NCBI GenBank assembly: GCA_037176705.1
Contig: CM073895.1
Coordinates: 106,342,551 to 106,406,550, forward strand
Direction of reading: 5' to 3'
Length of the DNA stretch: 64,000 bases
Source: Molossus alvarezi
Lineage: Eukaryota; Chordata; Mammalia; Chiroptera; Molossidae
The notes below the pieces were generated by a model. That model saw only the letters and a list, made by a program, of their open reading frames with translations. It ran no database searches and was not told the origin of the DNA. Shown one piece after another: positions 51,191 through 62,946 of the stretch. The translations under genes and the position numbers were made by a program. Positions within the stretch are counted from its first letter, which is position 1. Each line of letters starts with the position of its first letter.

Positions 51191-53151
51191 ATACTTGGAA
51201 AAAGTTTGGTTTCTGCTGTAGCAGTAGGTTTCACATGATTCTTACTCAGAACAGTGAACCAACGTATGGCCAAGACTGAATCAATGGAAAGATTGATAAC
51301 TACTGGTGTCACACATGGGCATTCTTGAAGCAGTGAAACTGAACACATCTAAAGTGATGTAGTTGAAACATTGGTTGTCTCCATGCAAGGAGTAAATCCA
51401 TGAATTGGAAGACACTGACAATACCAAGGGTTTTTCACATTGAACATCTCTGTGAATGAGAACAAGAGGAGTGTTCTAGAGAAAATGCACTTGTGCAGGG
51501 GACCTGGGTATCCATTTCAATGACTTACACACTAACTATGCCCGGTGTGCAGGGCATACTTTACATTGGAGTGTCAAACAGTGTTGTAAGTAAATGCAGG
51601 TGTCTGCCTTCTTTCCTATGTGACCAGGAAAGTCAACCTGTACTAGTTGATGAGGCACCCTTTCCACATACTACCTTTTAGCCCTGCATATGTGTTGTTT
51701 GCCTGGAAGTGTCTATGAGTCATCTTGATATCCAATAAAGGCTGGGCTGCAGAAATCAAACACATTGGTTAGATCAATGTTCAAGTCATGGAAATCTATA
51801 CCCTATTCAGTTCCACATACATTCTTTAAAGTTGTGACCGAATGAATCAGTGTCATTCTTGGATCCATCATACATTTCACTGTTTGTACCGATTTCCTCA
51901 AAAAACATAGGGAGTAGATCCCTGTTTTATCCTGGGAATTCAAAGTAAACGCTTTCCATCATTGTGAAATGCTGGAATTGTACCTTGTTCATGAATGGAA
52001 TCTCCCGAACCTATCTTTCTAATTCCCTGTGACAAATTCAGCCTATTTCTTGATAACTGACAAGTACTCAATCCCCTTATTCCAGCCATTAGACCAAAAA
52101 AGGGATCAATTTAAAATAGGGAGTGTCAGTCTTTGAACAATGGTCATGGATTCACTTGTTTCAAGACTATTTCCCCGAAGATCCTATGGGAATACACAGG
52201 CATAGTCAAAAGTGTTCATGACTGGTGTTCTTTCTGTGCAGAATAATAGAATAACATTCAGTTCAAGAGCAGAATGGAAACCTTAATACGGTTGCATGTC
52301 CAATGGACTGTTCAGTGGCTCCCTGTTCAAAGAACTGTGTTCCAATAGACAACCTTCTTCAAATAATATCCAAATATTGAGAAAAAGATTCTAGGGCTAT
52401 ACCCGCTTCACACAAAATGGAACCACCACTGTTGTACTGTTTTTCAGATTACGTGTTCTTAGTACAGTTGTGGAAAGTATTGATTTAAGGAAATGTGGCT
52501 ACCTGACTCTTGATAGGTCCTTAGATATACTTTTCACTCTAGTTTGATTGTAGGAGAGTGTATACAAACCAAACCTATTCCAAATGAACTGTGTCAGAAC
52601 TCTTCACTTCAGTGGCACCAAAGTCACTTCCATAAAGCCTAGAGCGTGAGGATCCTCAATGCATATGTGGTTTTGTTTAAGTGTTTAAGAAATGTCCATT
52701 TGTAAAGGTGTAATCACACTTAAACTTCACAGTGTAAGTTTCTTTCCCTTGTTCGAGACAAAGAGACACAAGACTTGCTGGTGCAGTCTTGGATATACTG
52801 AACTATGGGCAAAACTCTGTGAGAGCCACGGGCCACATTCACTCAGTGGCATGTTTTTCCCTGGGAAGTTAAGTACCTTTGCAGGGAAAGTGTGAACAAA
52901 CATGTTCTAGTCAAACAACTGTTGGAATGAATGAATATTTCCATTTGGGTTAACAGAATGCACAGATCTTGCGTAACATGAACACTTTAACGTACATTCT
53001 CCTCGTTTTATAGGGAGATCCAGTCATATCATGGAAAGAACAACTAGGACAGAGCACACTTATGTGTAGAATCAAAAGTTATCCCTTTTTGTGTTCTGTG
53101 TTGTTCATGGTTTCAAAGACTGGATCGTCTTGAAGCCCATTTTTGAAGGCG
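51191..53151 (+). repeat. Monomer 27, right subfamily
   Basis: Very close to monomer 28 (GAGGCACCC, GGTTGCATGTCC, TCAATGCATATGTGG). CENP-B-like site decayed. Confidence 0.95.
52401..52417 (-). other. CENP-B-box-like site, monomer 27 (decayed)
   Basis: CGAA on the plus strand has become CAAA, so the essential TTCG reads TTTG. This is a CpG-decay type transition. Confidence 0.7.
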
Positions 53152-55111
53152 ATACTTGGAAAAAGTTTGGTTTCTGCTGTAGCAGTAGGTTTCACATGAT
53201 TCTTACTCAGAACAGTGAACCAACGTATGGCCAAGACTGAATCAATGGAAAGATTGATAACTACTGGTGTCACACATGGGCATTCTTGAAGCAGTGAAAC
53301 TGAACACATCTAAAGTGATGTAGTTGAAACATTGGTTGTCTCCATGCAAGGAGTAAATCCATGAATTGGAAGACACTGACAATACCAAGGGTTTTTCACA
53401 TTGAACATCTCTGTGAATGAGAACAAGAGGAGTGTTCTAGAGAAAATGCACTTGTGCAGGGGACCTGGGTATCCATTTCAATGACTTACACACTAACTAT
53501 GCCCGGTGTGCAGGGCATACTTTACATTGGAGTGTCAAACAGTGTTGTAAGTAAATGCAGGTGTCTGCCTTCTTTCCTATGTGACCAGGAAAGTCAACCT
53601 GTACTAGTTGATGAGGCACCCTTTCCACATACTACCTTTTAGCCCTGCATATGTGTTGTTTGCCTGGAAGTGTCTATGAGTCATCTTGATATCCAATAAA
53701 GGCTGGGCTGCAGAAATCAAACACATTGGTTAGATCAATGTTCAAGTCATGGAAATCTATACCCTATTCAGTTCCACATACATTCTTTAAAGTTGTGACC
53801 GAATGAATCAGTGTCATTCTTGGATCCATCATACATTTCACTGTTTGTACCGATTTCCTCAAAAAACATAGGGAGTAGATCCCTGTTTTATCCTGGGAAT
53901 TCAAAGTAAACGCTTTCCATCATTGTGAAATGCTGGAATTGTACCTTGTTCATGAATGGAATCTCCCGAACCTATCTTTCTAATTCCCTGTGACAAATTC
54001 AGCCTATTTCTTGATAACTGACAAGTACTCAATCCCCTTATTCCAGCCATTAGACCAAAAAAGGGATCAATTTAAAATAGGGAGTGTCAGTCTTTGAACA
54101 ATGGTCATGGATTCACTTGTTTCAAGACTATTTCCCCGAAGATCCTATGGGAATACACAGGCATAGTCAAAAGTGTTCATGACTGGTGTTCTTTCTGTGC
54201 AGAATAATAGAATAACATTCAGTTCAAGAGCAGAATGGAAACCTTAATACGGTTGCATGTCCAATGGACTGTTCAGTGGCTCCCTGTTCAAAGAACTGTG
54301 TTCCAATAGACAACCTTCTTCAAATAATATCCAAATATTGAGAAAAAGATTCTAGGGCTATACCCGCTTCACACAAAATGGAACCACCACTGTTGTACTG
54401 TTTTTCAGATTACGTGTTCTTAGTACAGTTGTGGAAAGTATTGATTTAAGGAAATGTGGCTACCTGACTCTTGATAGGTCCTTAGATATACTTTTCACTC
54501 TAGTTTGATTGTAGGAGAGTGTATACAAACCAAACCTATTCCAAATGAACTGTGTCAGAACTCTTCACTTCAGTGGCACCAAAGTCACTTCCATAAAGCC
54601 TAGAGCGTGAGGATCCTCAATGCATATGTGGTTTTGTTTAAGTGTTTAAGAAATGTCCATTTGTAAAGGTGTAATCACACTTAAACTTCGCAGTGTAAGT
54701 TTCTTTCCCTTGTTCGAGACAAAGAGACACAAGACTTGCTGGTGCAGTCTTGGATATACTGAACTATGTGCAAAACTCTGTGAGAGCCAGGGGCCACATT
54801 CACTCAGTGGCATGTTTTTCCCTGGAAGTTAAGTACCTTTGCAGGGAAAGTGTGAACAAACATGTTCTAGTCAAACAACTGTTGGAATGAATGAATATTT
54901 CCATTTGGGTTAAGTGAATGCACAGATCTTGAGTAACATGAACACTTTAACGTACATTCTCCTCGTTTTATAAGGAGATCCAGTCATATCATGGAAAGAA
55001 CAACGAGGACAGAGCACACTTATGTGTAGAATCAAAAGTTATCCCTTTTTGTGTTCTGTGTTGTTCATGGTTTCAAAGATTGGATCGTCTTGAGCCCCAT
55101 TTTTGAAGGCG
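53152..55111 (+). repeat. Monomer 28, right subfamily
   Basis: Differs from monomer 27 mainly in its last 400 bp (CTATGTGC, TTATAAGGAG, AACGAGGAC), which instead match monomer 31. Site decayed. Confidence 0.95.
54362..54378 (-). other. CENP-B-box-like site, monomer 28 (decayed)
   Basis: Same TTCG to TTTG loss as monomer 27. Confidence 0.7.
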
Positions 55112-57070
55112 ATACTTGGAAAAAGTTTGGTTTCTGCTGTAGCAGTTGGTTTCACATGATTCTTACTCAGAACAGTGAACCAACGTACGTCCAAGACTGA
55201 ATCAATGGAAAGATTGATAACTACTGGTGTCACACATGGGCATTCTTGAAGCAGTGAAACTGAACACATCTAAAGTGATGTAGTTGAAACATTGCTTGTC
55301 TCCATGCAAGGAGTAGATCCATGAATTGGAAGACACTGACAATACCAAGGGTTTTTCACATTGAACATCTCTGTGAATGAGAACAAGGGGAGTGTTCTAG
55401 AGAAAATGCACTTGTGCAGTGGACCTGGGTATCCATTTCAATGACGTACACACTAACTATGCCCGGTGTGCAGGGCATACTTTACATTGGAGTGTCAAAC
55501 AGTGTTGTAAGTAAATGCAGGTGTCTGCCTTCTTTCCTATGTGAACAGGAAAGTCAACCCGTACTAGTTGATGAGGCAGCATTTCCACATACTACCTTTT
55601 AGCCCTGCATATGTGTTGTTTGCCTGGAAGTGTATATGAGTCATCTTGATATCCAACAAAGGCTGGGCTGCAGAAATCAAACACATTGCTTAGGGCAATG
55701 TTCAGGTCAGGGAAATCTATACCCTATTCAGTTCTACACACATTCTTTAAAGTTGTGACCGAATGAATCAGTGTCATTCTTGGATCCATCATACATTTCA
55801 CTGTTTGTACCGATTTCCTCAAAAAACATAGGGAGTAGATACCTGTTTTCTCCTGAGAATTCAAAGTAAACGCTTTCCTTCATTGTGAAATGCTGGAATT
55901 GTACCTTGTTCTTAAATGGAAGCTCCCGAAACCATCTTTCTAATTCCCTGTGACAAATTCAGCCTATTTCTTGATAACTGACAAGTACTCAATCCCCTTA
56001 TTCCAGCCATTAGAACAAAAAAGGGATCAATTTAAAATAGGGAGTGTCAGTCTTTGAACAATGGTCATGGATTCACTTGTTTCAAGACTATTTCCCCGAA
56101 GATCCTATGGGAATACACAGGCATAGTCAAAAGTGTTCATGACTGGTGTTCTTTCTGTGCAGAATAATAGAATAACATTCAGTTCAAGAGGAGAATGGAA
56201 ACCTTAATACGGTTGCAGTGTCCAATGGACTGTTCAGTGGCTCCCTGTTAAAAGAACTGTGTTCCAATAGACAACCTTCTTCAAATAATATCCAAATATT
56301 GAGAAAAAGATTCTAGGGCTATACCCGCTTCACACGAAATGGAACCACCACTGTTGTACTGTTTTTCAGATTACGTGTTCTTAGTACAGTTGTGGAAAGT
56401 ATTGATTTAAGGAAATGTGGCTACCTGACTCTTGATAGGTCCTTAGATATACTTTTCACTCTAGTTTGATTGTAGGAGAGTGTATACAAATGAAACCTAT
56501 TCCAAATGAACTGTGTCAGATCTCTTCACTTCAGTGGCACCAAAGTCACTTCCATAAAGCCTAGAGCGTGAGGATCCTCAAAGCATATGTTGTTTTGGTT
56601 AAGTGTTTAAGAAATGTCCATTTGTAAAGGTGGAATCACACTTAAACTTCGCAGTGTAAGTTTCTTTCCCTTGTTCCAGACAAAGAGACACAAGACTTGC
56701 TGGAGCCGTCTTGGATATACTGAACTATGGGCAAAACTCTGTGAGAGCCAGGGGCCACATTCACTCAGTGCCATGTTTTTCCCTGGAAGTTAAGTACCTT
56801 TGCAGGGAAAGTGTGAACAAACATGTTCTAGTCAAACAACTGTTGGAATGAATGAATATTTCCATTTGGGTTAAGTGAATGCACAGATCTTGAGTAACAT
56901 GAACACTTTAACGTACATTCTCCTCGTTTTAAGGGAGATCCAGTCATATCATGGAAGAACAACTATGACAGAGCACACTTATGTGTAGAATCAAAAGTTA
57001 TCCCTTTTTGTGTTCTGTGTTGTTCATGGTTTCAAAGACTGGATCGTCTTGAAGCCCATTTTTGAAGGCG
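55112..57070 (+). repeat. Monomer 29, right subfamily
   Basis: Near copy of monomer 32, sharing TGAGCCCCAT upstream, CGTACGTCC, GTGTATATGAG, GGAAGCTCC and CTGTTAAAAG. Site intact, the only intact copy right of 51 kb. Confidence 0.95.
56323..56339 (-). other. CENP-B-box-like site, monomer 29 (intact)
   Basis: Identical to the first site, although copies on both sides are decayed. Confidence 0.75.
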
Positions 57071-59027
57071 ATACTTGGAAAAAGTTTGGTTTCTGCTGTA
57101 GCAGTAGGTTTCACATGATTCTTACTCAGAACAGTGAACCAACGTATGGCCAAGACTGAATCAATGGAAAGATTGATAACTACTGGTGTCAACATGGGCA
57201 TTCTTGAAGCAGTGAAACTGAACACATCTAAAGTGATGTAGTTGAAACATTGGTTGTCTCCATGCAAGGAGTAAATCCATGAATTGGAAGACACTGACAA
57301 TACCAAGGGTTTTTCACATTGAACATCTCTGTGAATGAGAACAAGAGGAGTGTTCTAGAGAAAATGCACTTGTGCAGGGGACCTGGGTATCCATTTCAAT
57401 GACTTACACACTAACTATGCCCGGTGTGCAGGGCATACTTTACATTGGAGTGTCAAACAGTGTTGTAAGTAAATGCAGGTGTCTGCCTTCTTTCCTATGT
57501 GACCAGGAAACTCAACCTGTACTAGTTGATGAGGCACCCTTTTCACATACTACCTTTTAGCCCTGCATATGTGTTGTTTGCCTGGAAGTGTCTATGAGTC
57601 ATCTTGATATCCAATAAAGGCTGGGCTGCAGAAATCAAACACATTGGTTAGATCAATGTTCAAGTCATGGAAATCTATACCCTATTCAGTTCCACATACA
57701 TTCTTTAAAGTTGTGACCGAATGAATCAGTGTCATTCTTGGATCCATCATACATTTCACTGTTTGTACCGATTTCCTCAAAAAACATAGGGAGTAGATCC
57801 CTGTTTTATCCTGGGAATTCAAAGTAAACGCTTTCCATCATTGTGAAATGCTGGAATTGTACCTTGTTCATGAATGGAATCTCCCGAACCTATCTTTCTA
57901 ATTCCCTGTGACAAATTCAGCCTATTTCTTGATAACTGACAAGTACTCAATCCCCTTATTCCAGCCATTAGACCAAAAAAGGGATCAATTTAAAATAGGG
58001 AGTGTCAGTCTTTGAACAATTGTCATGGATTCACTTGTTTCAAGACTATTTCCCCGAAGATCCTATGGGAATACACAGGCATAGTCAAAAGTGTTCATGA
58101 CTGGTGTTCTTTCTGTGCAGAATAATAGAATAACATTCAGTTCAAGAGCAGAATGGAAACCTTAATACGGTTGCATGTCCAATGGACTGTTCAGTGGCTC
58201 CCTGTTCAAAGAACTGTGTTCCAATAGACAACCTTCTTCAAATAATATCCAAATATTGAGAAAAAGATTCTAGGGCTATACCCGCTTCACACAAAATGGA
58301 ACCACCACTGTTGTACTGTTTTTCAGATTACGTGTTCTTAGTACAGTTGTGGAAAGTACTGATTTAAGGAAATGTGGCTACCTGACTCTTGATAGGTCCT
58401 TAGATATACTTTTCACTCTAGTTTGATTGTAGGAGAGTGTATACAAACCAAACCTATTCCAAATGAACTGTGTCAGAACTCTTCACTTCAGTGGCACCAA
58501 AGTCACTTCCATAAAGCCTAGAGCGTGAGGATCCTCAATGCATATGTGGTTTTGGTTAAGTGTTTAAGAAATGTCCATTTGTAAAGGTGGAATCACACTT
58601 AAACTTCGCAGTGTAAGTTTCTTTCCCTTGTTCCAGACAAAGAGACACAAGACTTGCTGGAGCCGTCTTGGATATACTGAACTATGGGCCAAACTCTGTG
58701 AGAGCCAGGGGCCACATTCACTCAGTGCCATGTTTTTCCCTGGAAGTTAAGTACCTTTGCAGGGAAAGTGTGAACAAACATGTTCTAGTCAAACAACTGT
58801 TGGAATGAATGAATATTTCCATTTGGGTTAAGTGAATGCACAGATCTTGAGTAACATGAACACTTTAACGTACATTCTCCTCGTTTTAAGGGAGATCCAG
58901 TCATATCATGGAAGAACAACTATGACAGAGCACACTTATGTGTAGAATCAAAAGTTATCCCTTTTTGTGTTCTGTGTTGTTCATGGTTTCAAAGACTGGA
59001 TCGTCTTGAAGCCCATTTTTGAAGGCG
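57071..59027 (+). repeat. Monomer 30, right subfamily
   Basis: Near copy of monomer 31 over its first 1.4 kb, sharing GTCAACATGGGC, GGAAACTCAACC, AACAATTGTCATGG and GTACTGATTTAAGG. Site decayed. Confidence 0.95.
58280..58296 (-). other. CENP-B-box-like site, monomer 30 (decayed)
   Basis: Same TTCG to TTTG loss as monomer 27. Confidence 0.7.
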
Positions 59028-60986
59028 ATACTTGGAAAAAGTTTGGTTTCTGCTGTAGCAGTAGGTTTCACATGATTCTTACTCAGAACAGTGAACCAAC
59101 GTATGGCCAAGACTGAATCAATGGAAAGATTGATAACTACTGGTGTCAACATGGGCATTCTTGAAGCAGTGAAACTGAACACATCTAAAGTGATGTAGTT
59201 GAAACATTGGTTGTCTCCATGCAAGGAGTAAATCCATGAATTGGAAGACACTGACAATACCAAGGGTTTTTCACATTGAACATCTCTGTGAATGAGAACA
59301 AGAGGAGTGTTCTAGAGAAAATGCACTTGTGCAGGGGACCTGGGTATCCATTTCAATGACTTACACACTAACTATGCCCGGTGTGCAGGGCATACTTTAC
59401 ATTGGAGTGTCAAACAGTGTTGTAAGTAAATGCAGGTGTCTGCCTTCTTTCCTATGTGACCAGGAAACTCAACCTGTACTAGTTGATGAGGCACCCTTTT
59501 CACATACTACCTTTTAGCCCTGCATATGTGTTGTTTGCCTGGAAGTGTCTATGAGTCATCTTGATATCCAATAAAGGCTGGGCTGCAGAAATCAAACACA
59601 TTGGTTAGATCAATGTTCAAGTCATGGAAATCTATACCCTATTCAGTTCCACATACATTCTTTAAAGTTGTGACCGAATGAATCAATGTCATTCTTGGAT
59701 CCATCATACATTTCACTGTTTGTACCGATTTCCTCAAAAAACATAGGGAGTAGATCCCTGTTTTATCCTGGGAATTCAAAGTAAACGCTTTCCATCATTG
59801 TGAAATGCTGGAATTGTACCTTGTTCATGAATGGAATCTCCCGAACCTATCTTTCTAATTCCCTGTGACAAATTCAGCCTATTTCTTGATAACTGACAAG
59901 TACTCAATCCCCTTATTCCAGCCATTAGACCAAAAAAGGGATCAATTTAAAATAGGGAGTGTCAGTCTTTGAACAATTGTCATGGATTCACTTGTTTCAA
60001 GACTATTTCCCCGAAGATCCTATGGGAATACACAGGCATAGTCAAAAGTGTTCATGACTGGTGTTCTTTCTGTGCAGAATAATAGAATAACATTCAGTTC
60101 AAGAGCAGAATGGAAACCTTAATACGGTTGCATGTCCAATGGACTGTTCAGTGGCTCCCTGTTCAAAGAACTGTGTTCCAATAGACAACCTTCTTCAAAT
60201 AATATCCAAATATTGAGAAAAAGATTCTAGGGCTATACCCGCTTCACACAAAATGGAACCACCACTGTTGTACTGTTTTTCAGATTACGTGTTCTTAGTA
60301 CAGTTGTGGAAAGTACTGATTTAAGGAAATGTGGCTACCTGACTCTTGATAGGTCCTTAGATATACTTTTCACTCTAGTTTGATTGTAGGAGAGTGTATA
60401 CAAACCAAACCTATTCCAAATGAACTGTGTCAGAACTCTTCACTTCAGTGGCACCAAAGTCACTTCCATAAAGCCTAGAGCGTGAGGATCCTCAATGCAT
60501 ATGTGGTTTTGTTTAAGTGTTTAAGAAATGTCCATTTGTAAAGGTGTAATCACACTTAAACTTCGCAGTGTAAGTTTCTTTCCCTTGTTCGAGACAAAGA
60601 GACACAAGACTTGCTGGTGCAGTCTTGGATATACTGAACTATGTGCAAAACTCTGTGAGAGCCAGGGGCCACATTCACTCAGTGGCATGTTTTTCCCTGG
60701 AAGTTAAGTACCTTAGCAGGGAAAGTGTGAACAAACATGTTCTAGTCAAACAACTGTTGGAATGAATGAATATTTCCATTTGGGTTAAGTGAATGCACAG
60801 ATCTTGAGTAACATGAACACTTTAACGTACATTCTCCTCGTTTTATAAGGAGATCCAGTCATATCATGGAAAGAACAACGAGGACAGAGCACACTTATGT
60901 GTAGAATCAAAAGTTATCCCTTTTTGTGTTCTGTGTTGTTCATGGTTTCAAAGATTGGATCGTCTTGAGCCCCATTTTTGAAGGCG
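59028..60986 (+). repeat. Monomer 31, right subfamily
   Basis: First part as monomer 30. The last 450 bp match monomer 28 (GTTTTGTTTAAG, CTATGTGC, TTATAAGGAG), so it joins two parents. Site decayed. Confidence 0.95.
60237..60253 (-). other. CENP-B-box-like site, monomer 31 (decayed)
   Basis: Same TTCG to TTTG loss as monomer 27. Confidence 0.7.
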
Positions 60987-62946
60987 ATACTTGGAAAAAG
61001 TTTGGTTTCTGCTGTAGCAGTTGGTTTCACATGATTCTTACTCAGAACAGTGAACCAACGTACGTCCAAGACTGAATCAATGGAAAGATTGATAACTACT
61101 GGTGTCACACATGGGCATTCTTGAAGCAGTGAAACTGAACACATCTAAAGTGATGTAGTTGAAACATTGCTTGTCTCCATGCAAGGAGTAGATCCATGAA
61201 TTGGAAGACACTGACAATACCAAGGGTTTTTCACATTGAACATCTCTGTGAATGAGAACAAGAGGAGTGTTCTAGAGAAAATGCACTTGTGCAGTGGACC
61301 TGGGTATCCATTTCAATGACGTACACACTAACTATGCCCGGTGTGCAGGGCATACTTTACATTGGAGTGTCAAACAGTGTTGTAAGTAAATGCAGGTGTC
61401 TGCCTTCTTTCCTATGTGACCAGGAAAGTCAACCCGTACTAGTTGATGAGGCAGCATTTCCACATACTACCTTTTAGCCCTGCATATGTGTTGTTTGCCT
61501 GGAAGTGTATATGAGTCATCTTGATATCCAACAAAGGCTGGGCTGCAGAAATCAAACAATTTGCTTAGGGCAATGTTCAGGTCAGGGAAATCTATACCCT
61601 ATTCAGTTCTACACACATTCTTTAAAGTTGTGACCGAATGAATCAGTGTCATTCTTGGATCCATCATACATTTCACTGTTTGTACCGATTTCCTCAAACA
61701 ACATAAGGAGTAGATACCTGTTTTCTCCTGAGAATTCAAAGTAAACGCTTTCCTTCATTGTGAAATGCTGGAATTGTACCTTGTTCTTAAATGGAAGCTC
61801 CCGAAACCATCTTTCTAATTCCCTGTGACAAATTCAGCCTATTTCTTGATAACTGACAAGTACTCAATCCCCTTATTCCAGCCATTAGAACAAAAAAGGG
61901 ATCAATTTAAAATAGGGAGTGTCAGTCTTTGAACAATGGTCATGGATTCACTTGTTTCAAGACTATTTCCCCGAAGATCCTATGGGAATACACAGGCATA
62001 GTCAAAAGTGTTCATGACTGGTGTTCTTTCTGTGCAGAATAATAGAATAACATTCAGTTCAAGAGGAGAATGGAAACCTTAATACGGTTGCAGTGTCCAA
62101 TGGACTGTTCAGTGGCTCCCTGTTAAAAGAACTGTGTTCCAATAGACAACCTTCTTCAAATAATATCCAAATATTGAGAAAAAGATTCTAGGGTTATACC
62201 CTCTTCACACGAAATGGAACCACCACTGTTGTACTGTTTTTCAGATTACGTGTTCTTAGTACAGTTGTGGAAAGTATTGATTTAAGGAAATGTGGCTACC
62301 TGACTCTTGATAGGTCCTTAGATATACTTTTCACTCTAGTTTGATTGTAGGAGAGTGTATACAAATGAAACCTATTCCAAATGAACTGTGTCAGATCTCT
62401 TCACTTCAGTGGCACCAAAGTCACTTCCATAAAGCCTAGAGCGTGAGGATCCTCAAAGCATATGTTGTTTTGGTTAAGTGTTTAAGAAATGTCCATTTGT
62501 AAAGGTGGAATCACACTTAAACTTCGCAGTGTAAGTTTCTTTCCCTTGTTCCAGACAAAGAGACACAAGACTTGCTGGAGCCGTCTTGGATATACTGAAC
62601 TATGGGCAAAACTCTGTGAGAGCCAGGGGCCACATTCACTCAGTGGCATGTTTTTCCCTGGAAGTTAAGTACCTTTGCAGGGAAAGTGTGAACAAACATG
62701 TTCTAGTCAAACAACTGTTGGAATGAATGAATATTTCCATTTGGGTTAAGTGAATGCACAGATCTTGAGTAACATGAACACTTTAACGTACATTCTCCTC
62801 GTTTTATAGGGAGATCCAGTCATATCATGGAAGAACAACTAGGACAGAGCACACTTATGTGTAGAATCAAAAGTTATCCCTTTTTGTGTTCTGTGTTGTT
62901 CATGGTTTCAAAGATTGGATCGTCTTGAAGCCCATTTTTGAAGGCG
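60987..62946 (+). repeat. Monomer 32, right subfamily
   Basis: Near copy of monomer 29. Differs at AAACAACATAAGGAG, GGGTTATACCC and the last 200 bp. Site decayed by a change at the other CpG. Confidence 0.95.
62198..62214 (-). other. CENP-B-box-like site, monomer 32 (decayed)
   Basis: CCCG on the plus strand has become CCCT, so the essential CGGG reads AGGG. This loss is independent of the one in monomers 27, 28, 30 and 31. Confidence 0.7.
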
